The notes: generated by a model not told the origin, from the letters alone. 48,156 nt of DNA from CAYWBW01 sp964456745 (GCA_964456745.1 CAYWBW010000016.1:1-48156), one strand, 5' to 3'. Shown: positions 12,009-24,731, counted from the first letter of the stretch. Made by a program: numbers and translations.

Positions 12009-12857
12009 ATGAAAAAATACTTAATAATCATTTGCCTGCTTGTTTTATCAATATGATATAATATTAATTCAATTTTTTCTTTTTATTATAATGTTATTTG
12101 AAATCAGGTTTTCTTAGAGGATAATTTTAAATCTGCAGAGCTTAGCTTTGATAAATCATTAGATTTTAAGACAAGAGAGGATGTTTATAAGAAGCTTTAT
12201 TATAATAAAGCAAATGTTGCTTATAAACTTTGAAATTATCAGTGAGCATTAGATATTTATAAAATATTAGAAGATATAGAAAATGATTTTAAGATATGAC
12301 ACAATATGTGAAACTCTTATTATAAAGTCTGAGATGAGATTTCTGATCTTAATTTGAAGATTGATAATTGGGAAAAGTCATTGGAGTCTTATGAAAATGC
12401 ACTTTCGGTAAATTATGACGAAGAGACAAAAAAGAATTTTGATTTTGTAAAAGAAAAGCTTGAAAAATTAAAAGAAGAAAACTGAATGAGTGAAGAAAAG
12501 AAGTGAGATAAGTCTTGAGAAAAATCTTGAGAAAAGAAGGATGGAGAAAAAGCTTGAAAATGAGAAGAAAAACAAGATGAGAATTGAGGTGAGTCTTGAG
12601 AAAAGTGAGAAGAAAAATCTTGAGAGAAGTGAGAGTGAGCTCAAAGTTGAGAGCAAGAAGAAAAGAGTTCTTTTTCTGAGCAGCAAAAAGAAGAAATCGA
12701 AAATTATATGAAAAATTTAGAAAAAAATCAGGAAAAAAATCAAAATAGTTTTAATAGAAATGATTCTCAAAGAAATAATCCTTTGGATAATTTTTTCAAT
12801 AATGATCCGTTTTTTAATAAATGAGCAGGGGGTGGTGATGTTGAGAGGGATTGGTAG
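12009..12857 (+). CDS. TPR protein with charged Lys/Glu/Gly tail, BatE/BatC-like
   Basis: 282 residues. An N-terminal hydrophobic segment (about residues 4-25) acts as signal or anchor. Two to three TPR-like helical pairs follow (about 35-155; AELSFDKSL, YKLGNYQGALDIY). Residues 160-220 are very low in complexity: repeated GEK, GEE and KSGEK units in which most glycines are TGA. The last part is rich in Asn and Phe and ends in GGGDVERDW. BatE and BatC proteins have the same TPR-plus-charged-tail form. The final DW is shared with the TPR lipoprotein at 3088-3837. It is the last gene of the plus-strand operon. Confidence 0.92.
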
Positions 12858-12880
12858 GTGGAGAAGAGTAATGATTATCT

Positions 12881-12916
12881 CGTCATCTTGAGCGAGCGTA
12901 GCGAGTCGAAAGATCT
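12881..12916. repeat. REP-like intergenic repeat fragment
   Basis: A GC-rich island in AT-rich DNA between two convergent genes. It reads cgtcatcttgagcgagcg followed by tagcgagtcgaaagatct. This resembles intergenic repeats of the CGTCATCCTGAGC...GTCGAAGGATCT type that I know from many bacterial genomes. Only one half of the usual inverted pair is visible here, so it may be a decayed copy. Confidence 0.5.
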
Positions 12917-12984
12917 GGTAATATTTTTACTTAATGTATATTCAAGCAATGTTATTTATTTTTGAAATTTTTAATTAAAAATAC

Positions 12985-13911
12985 TTATAATATATTTAAG
13001 TTTCTAAATTCTTGAGTTATATCAATATTTAACAGTCTAGATTGCATTGATGTGATCTTAATAGCTGTTTCTGGATCAATATTAGAATCATTATTAAGTC
13101 CGCATAGGAATGTTGCAATTTTTAAATTACTTGTTGAATTTCAGAATAATTTTTCAATTTTTTCAGATTTTGCTGCTGCAATTAAATCTGGACTCATTTC
13201 AATATCATTTACTGTAAGTGCATTGATGTTATGCTGTGAGTATTTTGAGTGTTTTGCAGCATATTTTAATAATCATAAATTAGTTTCATCGTCAAGAGTT
13301 GTTTGAGTTAATTTTTCTAAAGCATTTATATCACTTGCAACACCTTTCAAGTAGAATTCTGGATTTAAAGTTTCATTTTCTAGTGTAAGATTTGTATCGT
13401 TAGTACGTAATTTGTAGTATTGGTATTTATTAAATAATATTGACAACTCCATCATTGCTTGCTGTGTGTATTTATTTTTATTTTTTATATTTTTATAATT
13501 TTTTATTTGTTTCAGGTTATATTGTAATTCATTTATATCTAAAATTTTAGATAATCCTGATTCTATATCAGGTTTTTTATTTTTATCACCAAACTTTTCA
13601 ACAATTGAGCTTACTTTAGTGTGTACTTTTTCGATTTGATCAAAAAAATATGTTTGATTTATATGTTCTTTAGATAAAGCTTCTTTATATAATTTTACAA
13701 GCTCAGTAATTAAATCATTTCTATCTGAAATTCATGAATTTTCTAATCTATTTTCTAATATTTGTAATCGCGCTAATAGTAATTTTGTTTCATCTTCTTT
13801 AAATTTTGTAAATTCTGATCAGTTTTTACCGTGAGATGTGTCAAAATTATGATGTATTTTATCATTTGGAATATTTAATTTGAATGGATTTTTTGATAAA
13901 TGTTTTGTCAT
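12985..13911 (-). CDS. Unrecognised 308-residue protein downstream of the tandem family
   Basis: 308 residues, no signal peptide or membrane segment. The whole protein looks helical, with charged coiled-coil-like stretches (about residues 30-75). It has few in-frame TGA codons, because it is poor in glycine. It lies 133 bases downstream of the last of three giant paralogues and in the same direction, so it may belong to the same transcription unit. I recognise no family, and can say only that it is probably a cytoplasmic partner or scaffold. Confidence 0.87.
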
Positions 13912-14044
13912 GATTTTTATTTTTTATTAAATAAAGAAATTGGAAATATATTTTATGATTGCTCTTCTACCAATTATAGCATTAAAAATCGAAAAAAGCA
14001 AAATATTTGTCCTGTTTGAATTCAATACTCAATACTTGTATTAT

Positions 14045-17000
14045 TTACACTTTTGTTCCAGTTGCAGAATTAATTTTCTCTACAGAATCAAGTATTCACT
14101 GAATCCATGCATTAATTTTTTCATTTTTAGTTTTTAATCTTGAGAAGTAATTTCTAATAGGCTCAAGGTCTTGCCTTGATTTTGGATATTCTTCATCATT
14201 TATCCACATAAATGTAATATTAAATGCTATTAATACGTAATCAGTAGGTTTTGATTTACATATTGTTCTTAATGTTGTTACTATATCTTCTGAATCAAAT
14301 TTATTTGAAAAATTTTGAAAAAGTTCTGTTGGATGATTTTCATTTGAACATAATATATCAAAATGGTGATCAATGTTTCAATTGGTAATTAGTTCATTAT
14401 GTATCTTTTGGTAAAATGTAATGAAGTATCTTGTACAATTATTATTTTCTAAATAATAATTGTTTAAATTTATAAATATTCAAGTTAGTGCATTTAAGTT
14501 TTCATTTTTTCACCCTTTAAATAGCGCATCAATGTTTGATATAATTAAATTTCGTAAGAAGTTTACAAAAATAGAATTTAATTTGCTGTCTAATTCATAT
14601 GGTTTGCTATTAGTAAGTATTTTTACAATAAATCATCAATCTAAATCTTTTTTTGTAAATAATTTATTTACTAATAGTGACATATGTTCAGAGTCAAAAA
14701 ATTCATTTTTTATAAAAAATTGAAGAACTTCAGCAAAATCTTTTTCTTCAATTTTAATTTCTTCAATTGTACGTGTGTAGTTGTCAAAACAGCTTGGTAG
14801 AAGGTGTCTATTTACTAAAAATCAACCTTCTCAATAACAAGTCGATTCAATTAATTCCATCATATTCATAGAATTAATTACAATTTCATACACTGAGTCA
14901 TCAAGCCTGGAGATATATAATACTTCTTTTCAGAATCATATATCAAATAATCTTTGAGCTAATAATTTTTGATTTTTTAGTGAAGTATGGTGTGAAGCTA
15001 GATTAAGTAGTGGATGAAGGCGATCAAGTAATTGTTGTTTATTTAATTTTAACAAGTCTCCCATATGATCTGATCTATGTTCAATTATAAATTCACTTAT
15101 GCTTCCAGATTCATTATTTAATCATTTAACTATTATTCTATTATCTCAGTATGCTAATTTTCATTCAGCAGCAAATGTATTCTTTGAAATTTTATATATT
15201 CTTTCTTTATTTGTATTAATTTTAAAGCTTACATTATCAATATTTTCAATTTCTGATATTTCGATATTAAAATATCAATCTTTAGACATTGATGTACTAA
15301 GCTTCATGGATGGTGTTTTTAGTCACAATGATTCTAAATTTTTATGATTTTCTTTCTGTATTTCTTCAAAGAAATCAAATTCTATACATTCATCGTTTAT
15401 TGATCATGGTAGTATCTTTGTTAGCAGGTCTCAGGCAAAGTTTTTTCAAGATATATAATCAATTGTTGAGTTCCATCTAAGTGCCGATGCACTAGATGCA
15501 ATATTAGACTCTTGGGTTAATTGAAAGTCTGCGATGCATTGATAGATAGCCTTTTTAATAATTGATCGAGGAACTTTTATTCAATGTGGCAAAATATTTA
15601 AACCAATAGCATGATTGTTAATTAGTTCAGTTAATTGATCAATTACTTTTTCAAGATACTCATCTATTAATTTTTTTTGATTGAGATTTTCTATTTGATT
15701 TTCATCTTCACTCCCTCTTCTTTTAAGTCTTCAAATTGCAAATAATCAAGAAAAATTAATTAGTATTCAAGATAATAATAATGCAACAGTTCAAAGTAAT
15801 TTACTAGATAAGTCTTTGTCATAATGATCCCATATTTCAAATGGTGTCATTGCTTCTGATTTCTTTGTTATTGTTAATTGTTTATCATTAATGCCTCGTA
15901 AAAATCTATTTGTTTTGAATGTATCATTAGCAAACGGTGATCTCCAATCTGTAATTGTTCATTGTGTTCAATAAATTGCATAGTTTATCAATTTGTCAGT
16001 GTCATCATATAATTTTGCAGATCAATACGTATTATCTATAAATAGTTTATTTATTAATTTAAATTTTTTATTAATTTCGTTGAATATTTTTCTTGAATTT
16101 TCTATATCATCATCTAAATCTAGTGATTTATGTAAAACTTGAATTTCATCAATTAATGAATTTATTTTGTTTTCTAAATTTGCATGTTTTTTCTCTAATA
16201 TAACTGGAACGTCAATATCTCAATGAATATTTTGAAATTCGGTCATTGCTTGACCAAGTTTTGTTTGTATTTGTTTTTGATGATTGTCTGGAAAATATTG
16301 GTTTGGATAATTAACAGAAGTGTATTGATTATCATATAAAGGGTATTCACAGTGTCATATTATAGATATTGCTTCAGCGGTTGCATTAAAAATTGATCGA
16401 TACCACGTAAGTCAATTTATATCTAGTAAGTTTGTGTTTGATGGCTGTATTTCATAAAAATTATTACTTAATGTACGTGACATTGGTGAAGGTCATGATG
16501 GTGGAATTTTTTCTTTTAATAATTCTTGGCAAATACGATGTCTATTTATTCATTGATAGAATTGTATTAATTTTAATAGGTGTTTCGATACTAAAATTTT
16601 TTGATTTGATTTCTCAATATTATCTTTAATTTGTTGTCACATTTGAATTTTTCATGATAAAATCTTTGATCATAATCAAGCTACGTTTGTCGCAATTCAT
16701 AAGGCAGCTAAAGCCATAGTTAGTTTTTTTACTACTTTTCATTCTTTAATTAATTTTCAAGTTCATTTTAAAATTCAGTGCCCGTTTCTAATATGTTTTG
16801 CAATTGCATGTCTATAATGAGCAATAGATGCAGATAATGCAGTAGATGTACCTAATGGCTCAATTCAAATTCAAGCAATCGAGTTAATATTAACTCATAC
16901 TGATTCCAGTGTCTTTAGTGACAAATCATATGTTAACCATATTGATAATATTGATAAAAAAGCATTTATATAAGGTTCTGACATTGATAATCATTTATAT

Positions 17001-17254
17001 GAAGATTTAATCTTAGTAAGATCAGTATTATGTTTTATCAGTACTTCATTTAAATATTTTCAAAAATCCTTACTTGCAAGCATTTTATTTTTTAATTCTT
17101 CTAATTGATTTAAATTAAGATGTATTCATAATTTTCATAATGCTTCAATAACATATTCACTACTATCTTTTTTATTATTGAAAAAATTAAGAAAGTCTAC
17201 TGTATAACTTTTTATCTCTGGTCAATTGGTAATTTTTGGTAATTTTTCCTCCAT
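14045..17254 (-). CDS. Tandem-family protein, copy C (1,069 residues)
   Basis: Third gene of the tandem block in transcription order, 1,069 residues, the same length as copy A (20741-23950). N-terminal helical part; a hydrophobic region at about residues 105-235 including LSASIAHYRHAIAKHIRNG and a MALAALGIATNVAGLG stretch; a helical, coiled-coil-like part (about 340-400); a strong membrane helix near 485-512 followed by RLKRRG; then a soluble C-terminal half. That half contains a beta-rich domain (about 640-740) and helical repeats up to the end. The start ATG 17254 lies 40 bases from the stop of copy B. I recognise no known family. Likely a membrane protein with a large soluble domain. Confidence 0.92.
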
Positions 17255-17294
17255 ATGTTATATTTATAAGTATAGTTAAATAATTTTATACATT

Positions 17295-20200
17295 TTATAA
17301 TGAGAATGTTAGATTTTCTCGTTTTTCATCTACAGTTTCAGGTTTTTGTTTAAATTCACATATTTTGTTTACCCAATAAGAAATATTTTCATCACTAACT
17401 CTTAGTGTTTCACAATATCACTGAATATTAGAAAGTGATTCTTCTGATATTGGATTGCTTTCATCATTGATCCACATAAATGCAGCTTTAAATGCCATTG
17501 ATATATAATTAGCAGGTTTTGAGTTACATATTGTTCTTAGGGTTTTTACCATGTCTTTTGGATTAAATTTATTTGAGAAATCTTGAAAAAGGTCCATTAA
17601 ATTTTCTTCATTTGAGCACAATATGTCAAAGTGAAGGTTAATACTTCAATTTGTTATTAACTCTTTTCTTATTGGTTGATATAGTAATGTAAATATTGAA
17701 ATAAAATGTGATTTACTATTTTCTCTATTGTAGTTATTTATACTTATTAGTATTCAGGCTAATTTATTTAAATTATGATTGTCTCATCAAAGAAATAATC
17801 CTTGTATGTTATTATTTAATGAATCATACATTAATTCACTGAAAGTTTGATGATAAGCACCAGTATTGCTTATTGGTCTATATTTACTAATTAAATCAAC
17901 AATAACTAAGCAGTCTAAATTAGCTTTTGCAAACAATTTATTTAATAATTTCTTTATTAATTCACTATGAAGATAGTTGCAATTGTCCATTATTTCAAAA
18001 GCTTCAACAAAACTATTTTCGTTAGCATCAATTTTATCAATAAGTAGCATCGCATATTCACTATTTTCTTTTGATACATCTTTACTATTTGCTAATTTTA
18101 CCATGCCTTGTATTCAAGTTTGTAATATTTCTCATCTTCGTTCCCATATTTTTTTATTTATAAAGTCGATGTTACATGAATCTGAAAGAAGTTGGATCAA
18201 CTCATTCATACTTAATCATGCAGAAATAATTTCATATACTCAGTTGTCTAATCATTTAATTCTCATTACTTTTTCCAGGCATCATATTTTCAAGTATTTT
18301 TTAGCTAATATTATTTGATTTTTTACTGAAGTTGCCATGGTTCCGTGATTTACAGATAAGCGATTAAGTAATTGAGTCTCACTTAATTTATTTATGTCTC
18401 ACATGTGATCTGATCTACATTTAATTATAAATTCACTAGTGCTTCCAGATTCATTATTTAATCATTTAACTACTATTTTATTATCTCAATATTCTAGCTT
18501 TCACGTGGCAGGAAATGTGTTGCTAGAAACTGGATATGTTTTTTCGTTATTTTTATTAATTTTAAAACTTATATTATCAACATTTTCTATTTCTGATATT
18601 TGTATCATATAATTTCATTCAGATGGTATTGATGCACTAAGCTTCATGGATGGTGTTTTTAGTCATAATAATTCTAATGCCATATGATTTAATGATTGCA
18701 TCTGTTTGTATGCATTTGGGTTTTCTTTATCATAATAAAATGTTCAAGGTAAGAGTTTTTTCATTAAGTCTTCTGAGAATCCCTTTCAAGATACGTAATC
18801 AATTGTTTGATTCCATGAGTTTGCAGTTTTACTATAAGCTATGGTTCAACTTTTGCTAGATTGAAAGTGGTTAAGACACTGAAAAGCAGCTTTTTTAACC
18901 ATTGAACGTGAAACTTTTATACCATGAGGTAGTATGTATATATTATTGATTGGATTATTGATCATTTCAGTTAATTGATCAATTATTTCATTAATTAAAT
19001 TGTCAATTAATTCTTGCTGACAAGAAAAATCAATTTTTTCCTTATCTTTTCTCTCTCTATTTCTAAGTTTTCTGATAGTTAATAATCAAGAAAAATTAGT
19101 CATTATTCATATTATGACAGATATCATGGTTCAAACAATTTTTGTATCAATACTATTGTCAAAATGATTCCAAACTTCAATTGGTGTCATTGCTTGAACT
19201 GCTGTTATTTTTAATTTGCTGTCATCGATATCAATATTGGGCAGATTGGTTGATTGAAATTCCTTAATATTTCAATATTTTCAATATGCTATTGATCAGG
19301 TCTTAGCTGCTTTGTTTATAAATTGATCAGTTCAATTGTATATTACTGTAGATCATTTTATGTAGTTTTTAAATTCTAATGTTATTAATGCAATATTTTC
19401 ATTAATTTTATCTAGAATTTCTTTAGTTGTTTCAATGTTGTCATATGAGCTCAATGATTGTTGTAAAATTTTAATTTCTTGTATTATTTTTTTTATTTTA
19501 TTTTCTAAGTTAGTAAGTCTTTCATTTAATACATTTGTAACATCAATATTTCAGTGAGTTTTTTCAAATGATTTCATTGCAGCTATGAGTTTTTGTTGTA
19601 CTCGTTTTTGAGCACTTGGAAAATCAAGATTTGAGTAGTTGATAGTTGTGTTTTTATCGGTTCAAAGATTATAACAACTTCATATTGCTCAAATAGCATC
19701 TGTAACAGCTCAATAATGTGTAAATCAATTTGTATTTAATGTGCCTGATTTTGATCATGTTCATCATGTTCAATTTTTTTCTTGTGTTGATTTTGCACAT
19801 ATTGATTCTCAAAAAATTTCATGATTTGATCTGATTTGTTTTAACAGGTTGCTAATTGGCATTATTTTTTGATTTGATTTATTTATATTTTCTCAAATTT
19901 GTTGACTTCTTTGAAAATTTCATCATAGGAAAGACCATCATCAGGCAACATCAGCTGCAATTCATCATGCGGCTAAGAAAATTATAAATTTATCAAGTTT
20001 TTTTCATTCTTTAAGTAGTTTTAAAGCTGATTGTAAAATTCAGTTCCCATTTCTAATATGTTTTGCAATTCAATATCTAAAATGCGCTATGGATGCAGAT
20101 AATGTGGCAGAAATAGCAAGTGGCTCTATTCAGACTCACTGAATATAACTAATAATGTAGTCAAGTTGCTCAATTCAAGAATATTGAATATAATTAATAT

Positions 20201-20564
20201 CAACTCAAGTTGATTCTAGGGTTCTTAGAGATAAATCATAAGTAAGTCATACTGATAATATAGATAATCCTAAATTAAGAACTGGTTCAGATAATGATAA
20301 TCATAAATATGGAGATTTGATTTTATATAAATTTTGCTCATTTCTTTTTATTAAATTTGTGAAATATTGCTTAAATTTAGTATCTTTATTTAATTTTTTT
20401 AATAGTTCTCACAATTCAGTTTCATCATATTTTATTCAAAATTCACGTAATTTTTTAACAGTTTTAGCAATATTCTGTCTGCCAAAATATTTTAGTGTTA
20501 GTGCTGTTAATTGATCATGTTTAATGTCTGCATTGTTATCAACAATAGGTTCCATTGCTTCCAT
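17295..20564 (-). CDS. Tandem-family protein, copy B (1,089 residues)
   Basis: Middle copy, 1,089 residues. It aligns with copies A and C along its length, with an insertion of about 20 residues in the first hydrophobic region (around QLDYIISYIQGVGIEP). The conserved HIRNG motif, the second membrane helix and the helical C-terminal half are all present. A stop codon lies 11 codons upstream of ATG 20564, which fixes the start region; ATG 20555 is an alternative. It is the most divergent of the three, yet it shares a 65-base identical tract with copy A. I cannot assign a function. The C-terminal helical repeats suggest a binding surface. Confidence 0.92.
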
Positions 20565-20631
20565 GTATGTAAGATTAGTTATTAGTAATCAATCCTACAT
20601 ATTTCTATATTTATGTCAAGGTTTTAAGACT

Positions 20632-20651
20632 AAAAAAACTCTAGTTTTTTT
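20632..20651. terminator. Hairpin between tandem copies A and B
   Basis: A 9-bp inverted repeat, AAAAAAACT and AGTTTTTTT, with a 2-base gap. Runs of T on both strands make it a candidate terminator for copy A (minus strand), about 100 bases past its stop. Confidence 0.4.
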
Positions 20652-20740
20652 CATGCTTAACAAAGCCTTTATCTAAGTCACAAATATTACAAAAACGCTA
20701 ATATCAAGATAATTGTAATTAATCTAGTAGAAATCTCCTT

Positions 20741-23700
20741 TTAAACAGTTTTTTCGGAAGTGGTTTTTGTATCTATAAAATCAATTATTCATTTATTCCA
20801 TTGATTAATTTCCCTATCTTTAATTTTCAATCACAAGCAGTAGGCCTTAATTGGCTCAAGATCTTGCTTTGATTTTGGATTTTTTTCGTTACTTATCCAT
20901 TTGTAAGTACACTTGAATATTTTTAATAGTAATTCGGCTGAAGGTGCTGGCTTACCTTTTATTATTTTGCTCATATTTTTTATAATATCTTCTGAATTAA
21001 ATTTATATGAAAAATCTTGAAAAATTTCTAATGAAATATCTTTGTAAGATCACAAAATATCGATATGATTATCAATACTTCCATTTGTTATTAATTCTTC
21101 TCTTACGTCTTTATATAGCCAATATGTTGAATGACATTTCCATCTTTCTTCTGCATAACTATTTATGTTTATGAATATATTTGCTAGTTTATTTAAATTT
21201 TCATTTGATCATCATGAAAATAATTTGTATATATTTGAGCCTATTGATCTATAAATTGAATTATTAACAGTATTACCAGATGATCAATAAGAGTACATAG
21301 ATGATTGTGGCAGGTTAATAAATAAATTCACGATATACGAGCAGTCTGAATTTTGTTCTGTAAATAATTTATTGATCAATGTTTCTATTAATAAATTATG
21401 AACAAAAGTAGAATTTTGAAGAATTTTAAAAACTTCAACAAAACTATTTTTTTTGATATTAATTTGATCAATTAACCCTAATGCATAGTCATTATTTTCA
21501 CTTGAAATATTGCCGTTATTTATCAAGGCAATAATACCTATTATTCAAGTGTCTAAAATTTCTTCTCTTCTTTCCCATATTTTTCCATTTATTAATTCAT
21601 TACTTCCATCGTATTGTACCATATTAATTAATTCCATCATATTTGACGGATTAATAGCAATATCATATACCGAATCATCTAATCAGTAAACAGATAATAC
21701 GCGTTCTCATTCTCATATATCAACACATCTTTGAGCTAACATTTTTTGATTTTCTAATGTTGTTGAATATAAATGTGTAGGATTTACGGATAAACGATTA
21801 ATTAACTGATGTTTATTTAGTTTTAATAGGTCAAACATTGCATTTGATCTACATTTAATTATAAATTTACTTATGCTTCCTGTTTCGTTATTAATTCATT
21901 TAACACGTATTATATTATCTCAATATTCCAACTTTCATTTAGCAGCAAATGTATTTTTAGAAACTAGACATGTTTTTTCGTTATTTTTATTAATTTTAAA
22001 ACTTATATTATCAACATTTTCTATTTCTGATATTTTAAAATTGAGATATCAATCTTCAGACATTGTAGCACTAAGCTTCATCGAAGGTGTTTTTTGTCAT
22101 AAGGATTCTAAGTTTTTATTATTTTCTTGTTGCATTTGTGCAAATGCATTAGGCTTACTTCTGTCGTAGTTTGCTGATCATGGCAGAATTTTCTTAATTA
22201 ATGCATCAGCAAAATCTCCTCAAGATATAAAATCAATTGTTGAATTCCATTTAAGTGCAGTTGCACTAGATGCAATATTAGATTCTTGAGTTAATTGAAA
22301 GTCTGTGATGCATTGATATGTAGCCTTTTTAATAATTGATCGAGGAACTTTAATACCATGTGGTAAGATGTTTAAACAAATATATTGATCATTAATCATT
22401 TCAGTTAATTGATCAATCACTTTTTCAAGATATTCATCTATTAATTTTTTTTGATTGAGATTTTCTATTTTATTTTCATCTTCACCCTCTCTTCTTTTAA
22501 GTCTTCAAATTGCAAATAATCAAGATAGATTAATTAATATTCAAGATAATAATAATGCAACAGTTCAAAGTAATTTACTAGATAAATCTTCGTAATGATC
22601 CCATAGTTCAAATGGTGTCATTGCTTTTTCTGGAGTTATTTTTAATTGATGGGTCGGATAAGCAATTATTATTTTATTTGTTTTGAATCCAGAAGGATTA
22701 CTAGTATGATAAGAATTTCAATTTGTTGGCAATGTTACTTTTCAATAGATTGCATAATCTATCAATTTATCAGTATCTTCATATAATGTAAAAATTCAAT
22801 AGATATTATTTTCCAACAACTCCTCCATTGAAAGAGTAATTTTACTAATTTCGTTGAAAATTTTTCTTATTTTTTTTATATCACTATCTGGATTTAGTGA
22901 TTTTTGTAAAACTTGAATCTCATCAATTAATGAGTCCATTTTATTTTGTAAATTTACATATTTTTTTTCTAATATAGTTGTAATGTCAATATTTCAATGT
23001 GTATTTTGAAACTCATTCATTACTTTACTGAGCTTATTTTGTATTATGCTTTGATCACCTGGAAAATTTAAATTACTATAATCAATATCTAAATAATTTT
23101 GACTATTAAGAGAGGGGGCGCAATGTCATATTGTATTCATTGCGTCAGAAACGGCTCAATATCTTTTAAATCAATTTGAATCAATGACTGGTGGCAAAAT
23201 ATAATGTTTTTTAGATTCTCTGCAAATTATTTTCTGATTCTTTGATTTATAATATTTTATTTCTTTTATGTCATTTTTATAATTGTGAATCATCCAATTC
23301 AATGTTTTTACATTTTCTTCAATTTGTTGTCACATTTGAATTTTTCATGATAAAATCTTTGATCACAATCAAACTATGTTTGCCGTAATTCATAAAGCAG
23401 CTAAAGCCATAGTTAGTTTTTTTACTACTTTTCATTCTTTAATTAATTTTCAAGTTCATTCTAAAATTCAGTATCCATTTCTAATATGTTTTGCAATTGC
23501 ATGTCTATAATGAGCAATAGATGCAGATAGTGCAGTTGATACAGCTAATGGCTCAATTCAAATTCAGGCAATAGAATTAATGTTAATTCAGGCTGATTCC
23601 AGTGTTTTTAGTGATAAATCATATGTTAAGTATATTGATAATATTGCTAAAAAAGCATTCATATAAGGTTCTGATGTTGATAATCATTTATATGAAGATT

Positions 23701-23950
23701 TAATTTTAGTAAAATCAGTTCCATGTTTTATGAGGTTGATATTTAAGTATCGTTTAAAGTTTTCACTTTCATACATTAATGTACAAATTTTCTCTAATTG
23801 ATCTTTATTTATTTTTATTCAAAGTTTGTTTAATTCATTAGCTATATTGGAACTAAAAGATTTTACTTGAGAAGTAGAAGAATTAAGTAAGTCTGTTGCA
23901 CGATTAGCAATCTGTGGTCAGTCAGTAATTTTAGGTTTTATGACATCCAT
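20741..23950 (-). CDS. Tandem-family protein, copy A (1,069 residues)
   Basis: First copy in transcription order, 1,069 residues. Order of parts: helical N-terminus; hydrophobic region with LSASIAHYRHAIAKHIRNG (about residues 140-158) and MALAALGITANIVGLG; helical middle; membrane helix LLGTVALLLSGILINLSGLF (near 490-510) followed by a run of basic residues; conserved ILPHGIKVPRSIIKKA (about 555); beta-rich part; helical C-terminal repeats. The start ATG 23950 is the only one between the upstream in-frame TAA and the conserved region. A MITE-like insertion lies 59 bases upstream, between this gene and a divergent small membrane-protein gene. Family unknown. Confidence 0.92.
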
Positions 23951-24008
23951 AATTAACGTTATAATAGTTGATGATGAATGTTATATATTTTGTTAAATTT
24001 GTCAATAG

Positions 24009-24193
24009 CAGATTTTGTATGTATTCACCTTTTTAGTAATTTGCTTTAAGCAAAATATCTGTCTTTGCGAGCAAAGCGAAGCAATCCATGTGTAGTAATG
24101 TCTTTAACTGGCATATGGATTGCTTCTTCACTTCATTTCATTACGTTCATCGCAAAGACGATCTGCTTAAAAAGTGAATACATACCAGATTTT
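24009..24193. mobile_element. MITE-like element with 8-bp target duplication
   Basis: The element proper is 24017-24185 (169 bp). Its ends are perfect 12-bp inverted repeats (GTATGTATTCAC at 24017-24028, GTGAATACATAC at 24174-24185). It is flanked immediately by a direct repeat CAGATTTT (24009-24016 and 24186-24193), the expected target duplication. Inside are further nested inverted repeats: GTCTTTGCGA with TCGCAAAGAC (24061, 24150), and GAAGCAATCCAT with ATGGATTGCTTC (24078, 24115). It has no room for a transposase, so it must have moved in trans. It sits in the promoter region between divergent genes at 23950 and 24276. Confidence 0.8.
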
Positions 24194-24275
24194 AACACAA
24201 TTTTTATATATAATAACTTGACATTTAACTACATTTATTGATAATATCATCTAAGTTAAATATTTTATATAAAAA

Positions 24276-24731
24276 ATGGGTATACATTGAGATCGTAGGG
24301 ATTTGCTACCGCAGCCTGATGACATTGAAGAGGAGTTAAAACATGGTGTTGTACGAGAACCGAAGAATCTAGTTTTTGCTTGAGAAGAAGACGGTGATAT
24401 AAATAGAGAAAGAAGAAACATAAGAAATAAGCCTTCGTATAAAAAAGATTCATTTTTAATAAAAGCCTCATTGTTTCTATCCATTTGTACTCTTATTTTT
24501 ATGTGAACATCTGCTGTATTACAAAAACAATTTGAAATTATTATGGAGGATTCTCCAGAAGTGGTTAGAAAACTTAGAATTAACGATCTTCAACGATCTT
24601 ACAAGATGCAGTGTTCAATGCTTATGAGTATTGATAATCCAGTTGACCCAGAATTAATTGATTTTTACTGTAATCCAAAATCAGGTGAAGAATTACTACC
24701 TATTACTGATATTGTCTCTCAAAAGCTTTAA
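24276..24731 (+). CDS. Small single-pass membrane protein, unrecognised
   Basis: 151 residues. The first 65 residues are acidic then basic and look cytoplasmic. One membrane segment follows (about residues 66-85, ASLFLSICTLIFMGTSAVLQ), then about 65 outside residues with two cysteines. The glycines at residues 5 and 37 are encoded by TGA, so the standard code would break this gene. It diverges from the giant tandem family across the MITE-like insertion. Its 3' end overlaps the folD gene by 29 bases on the opposite strand. No family recognised. Confidence 0.83.

Noticed and set aside
12468..12686. Hydrophobic Phe/Leu/Ser-rich frame on the minus strand
   Set aside because: It is the exact antisense of the Lys/Glu/Gly-rich tail of the TPR protein; such shadows arise from purine-rich coding strands.
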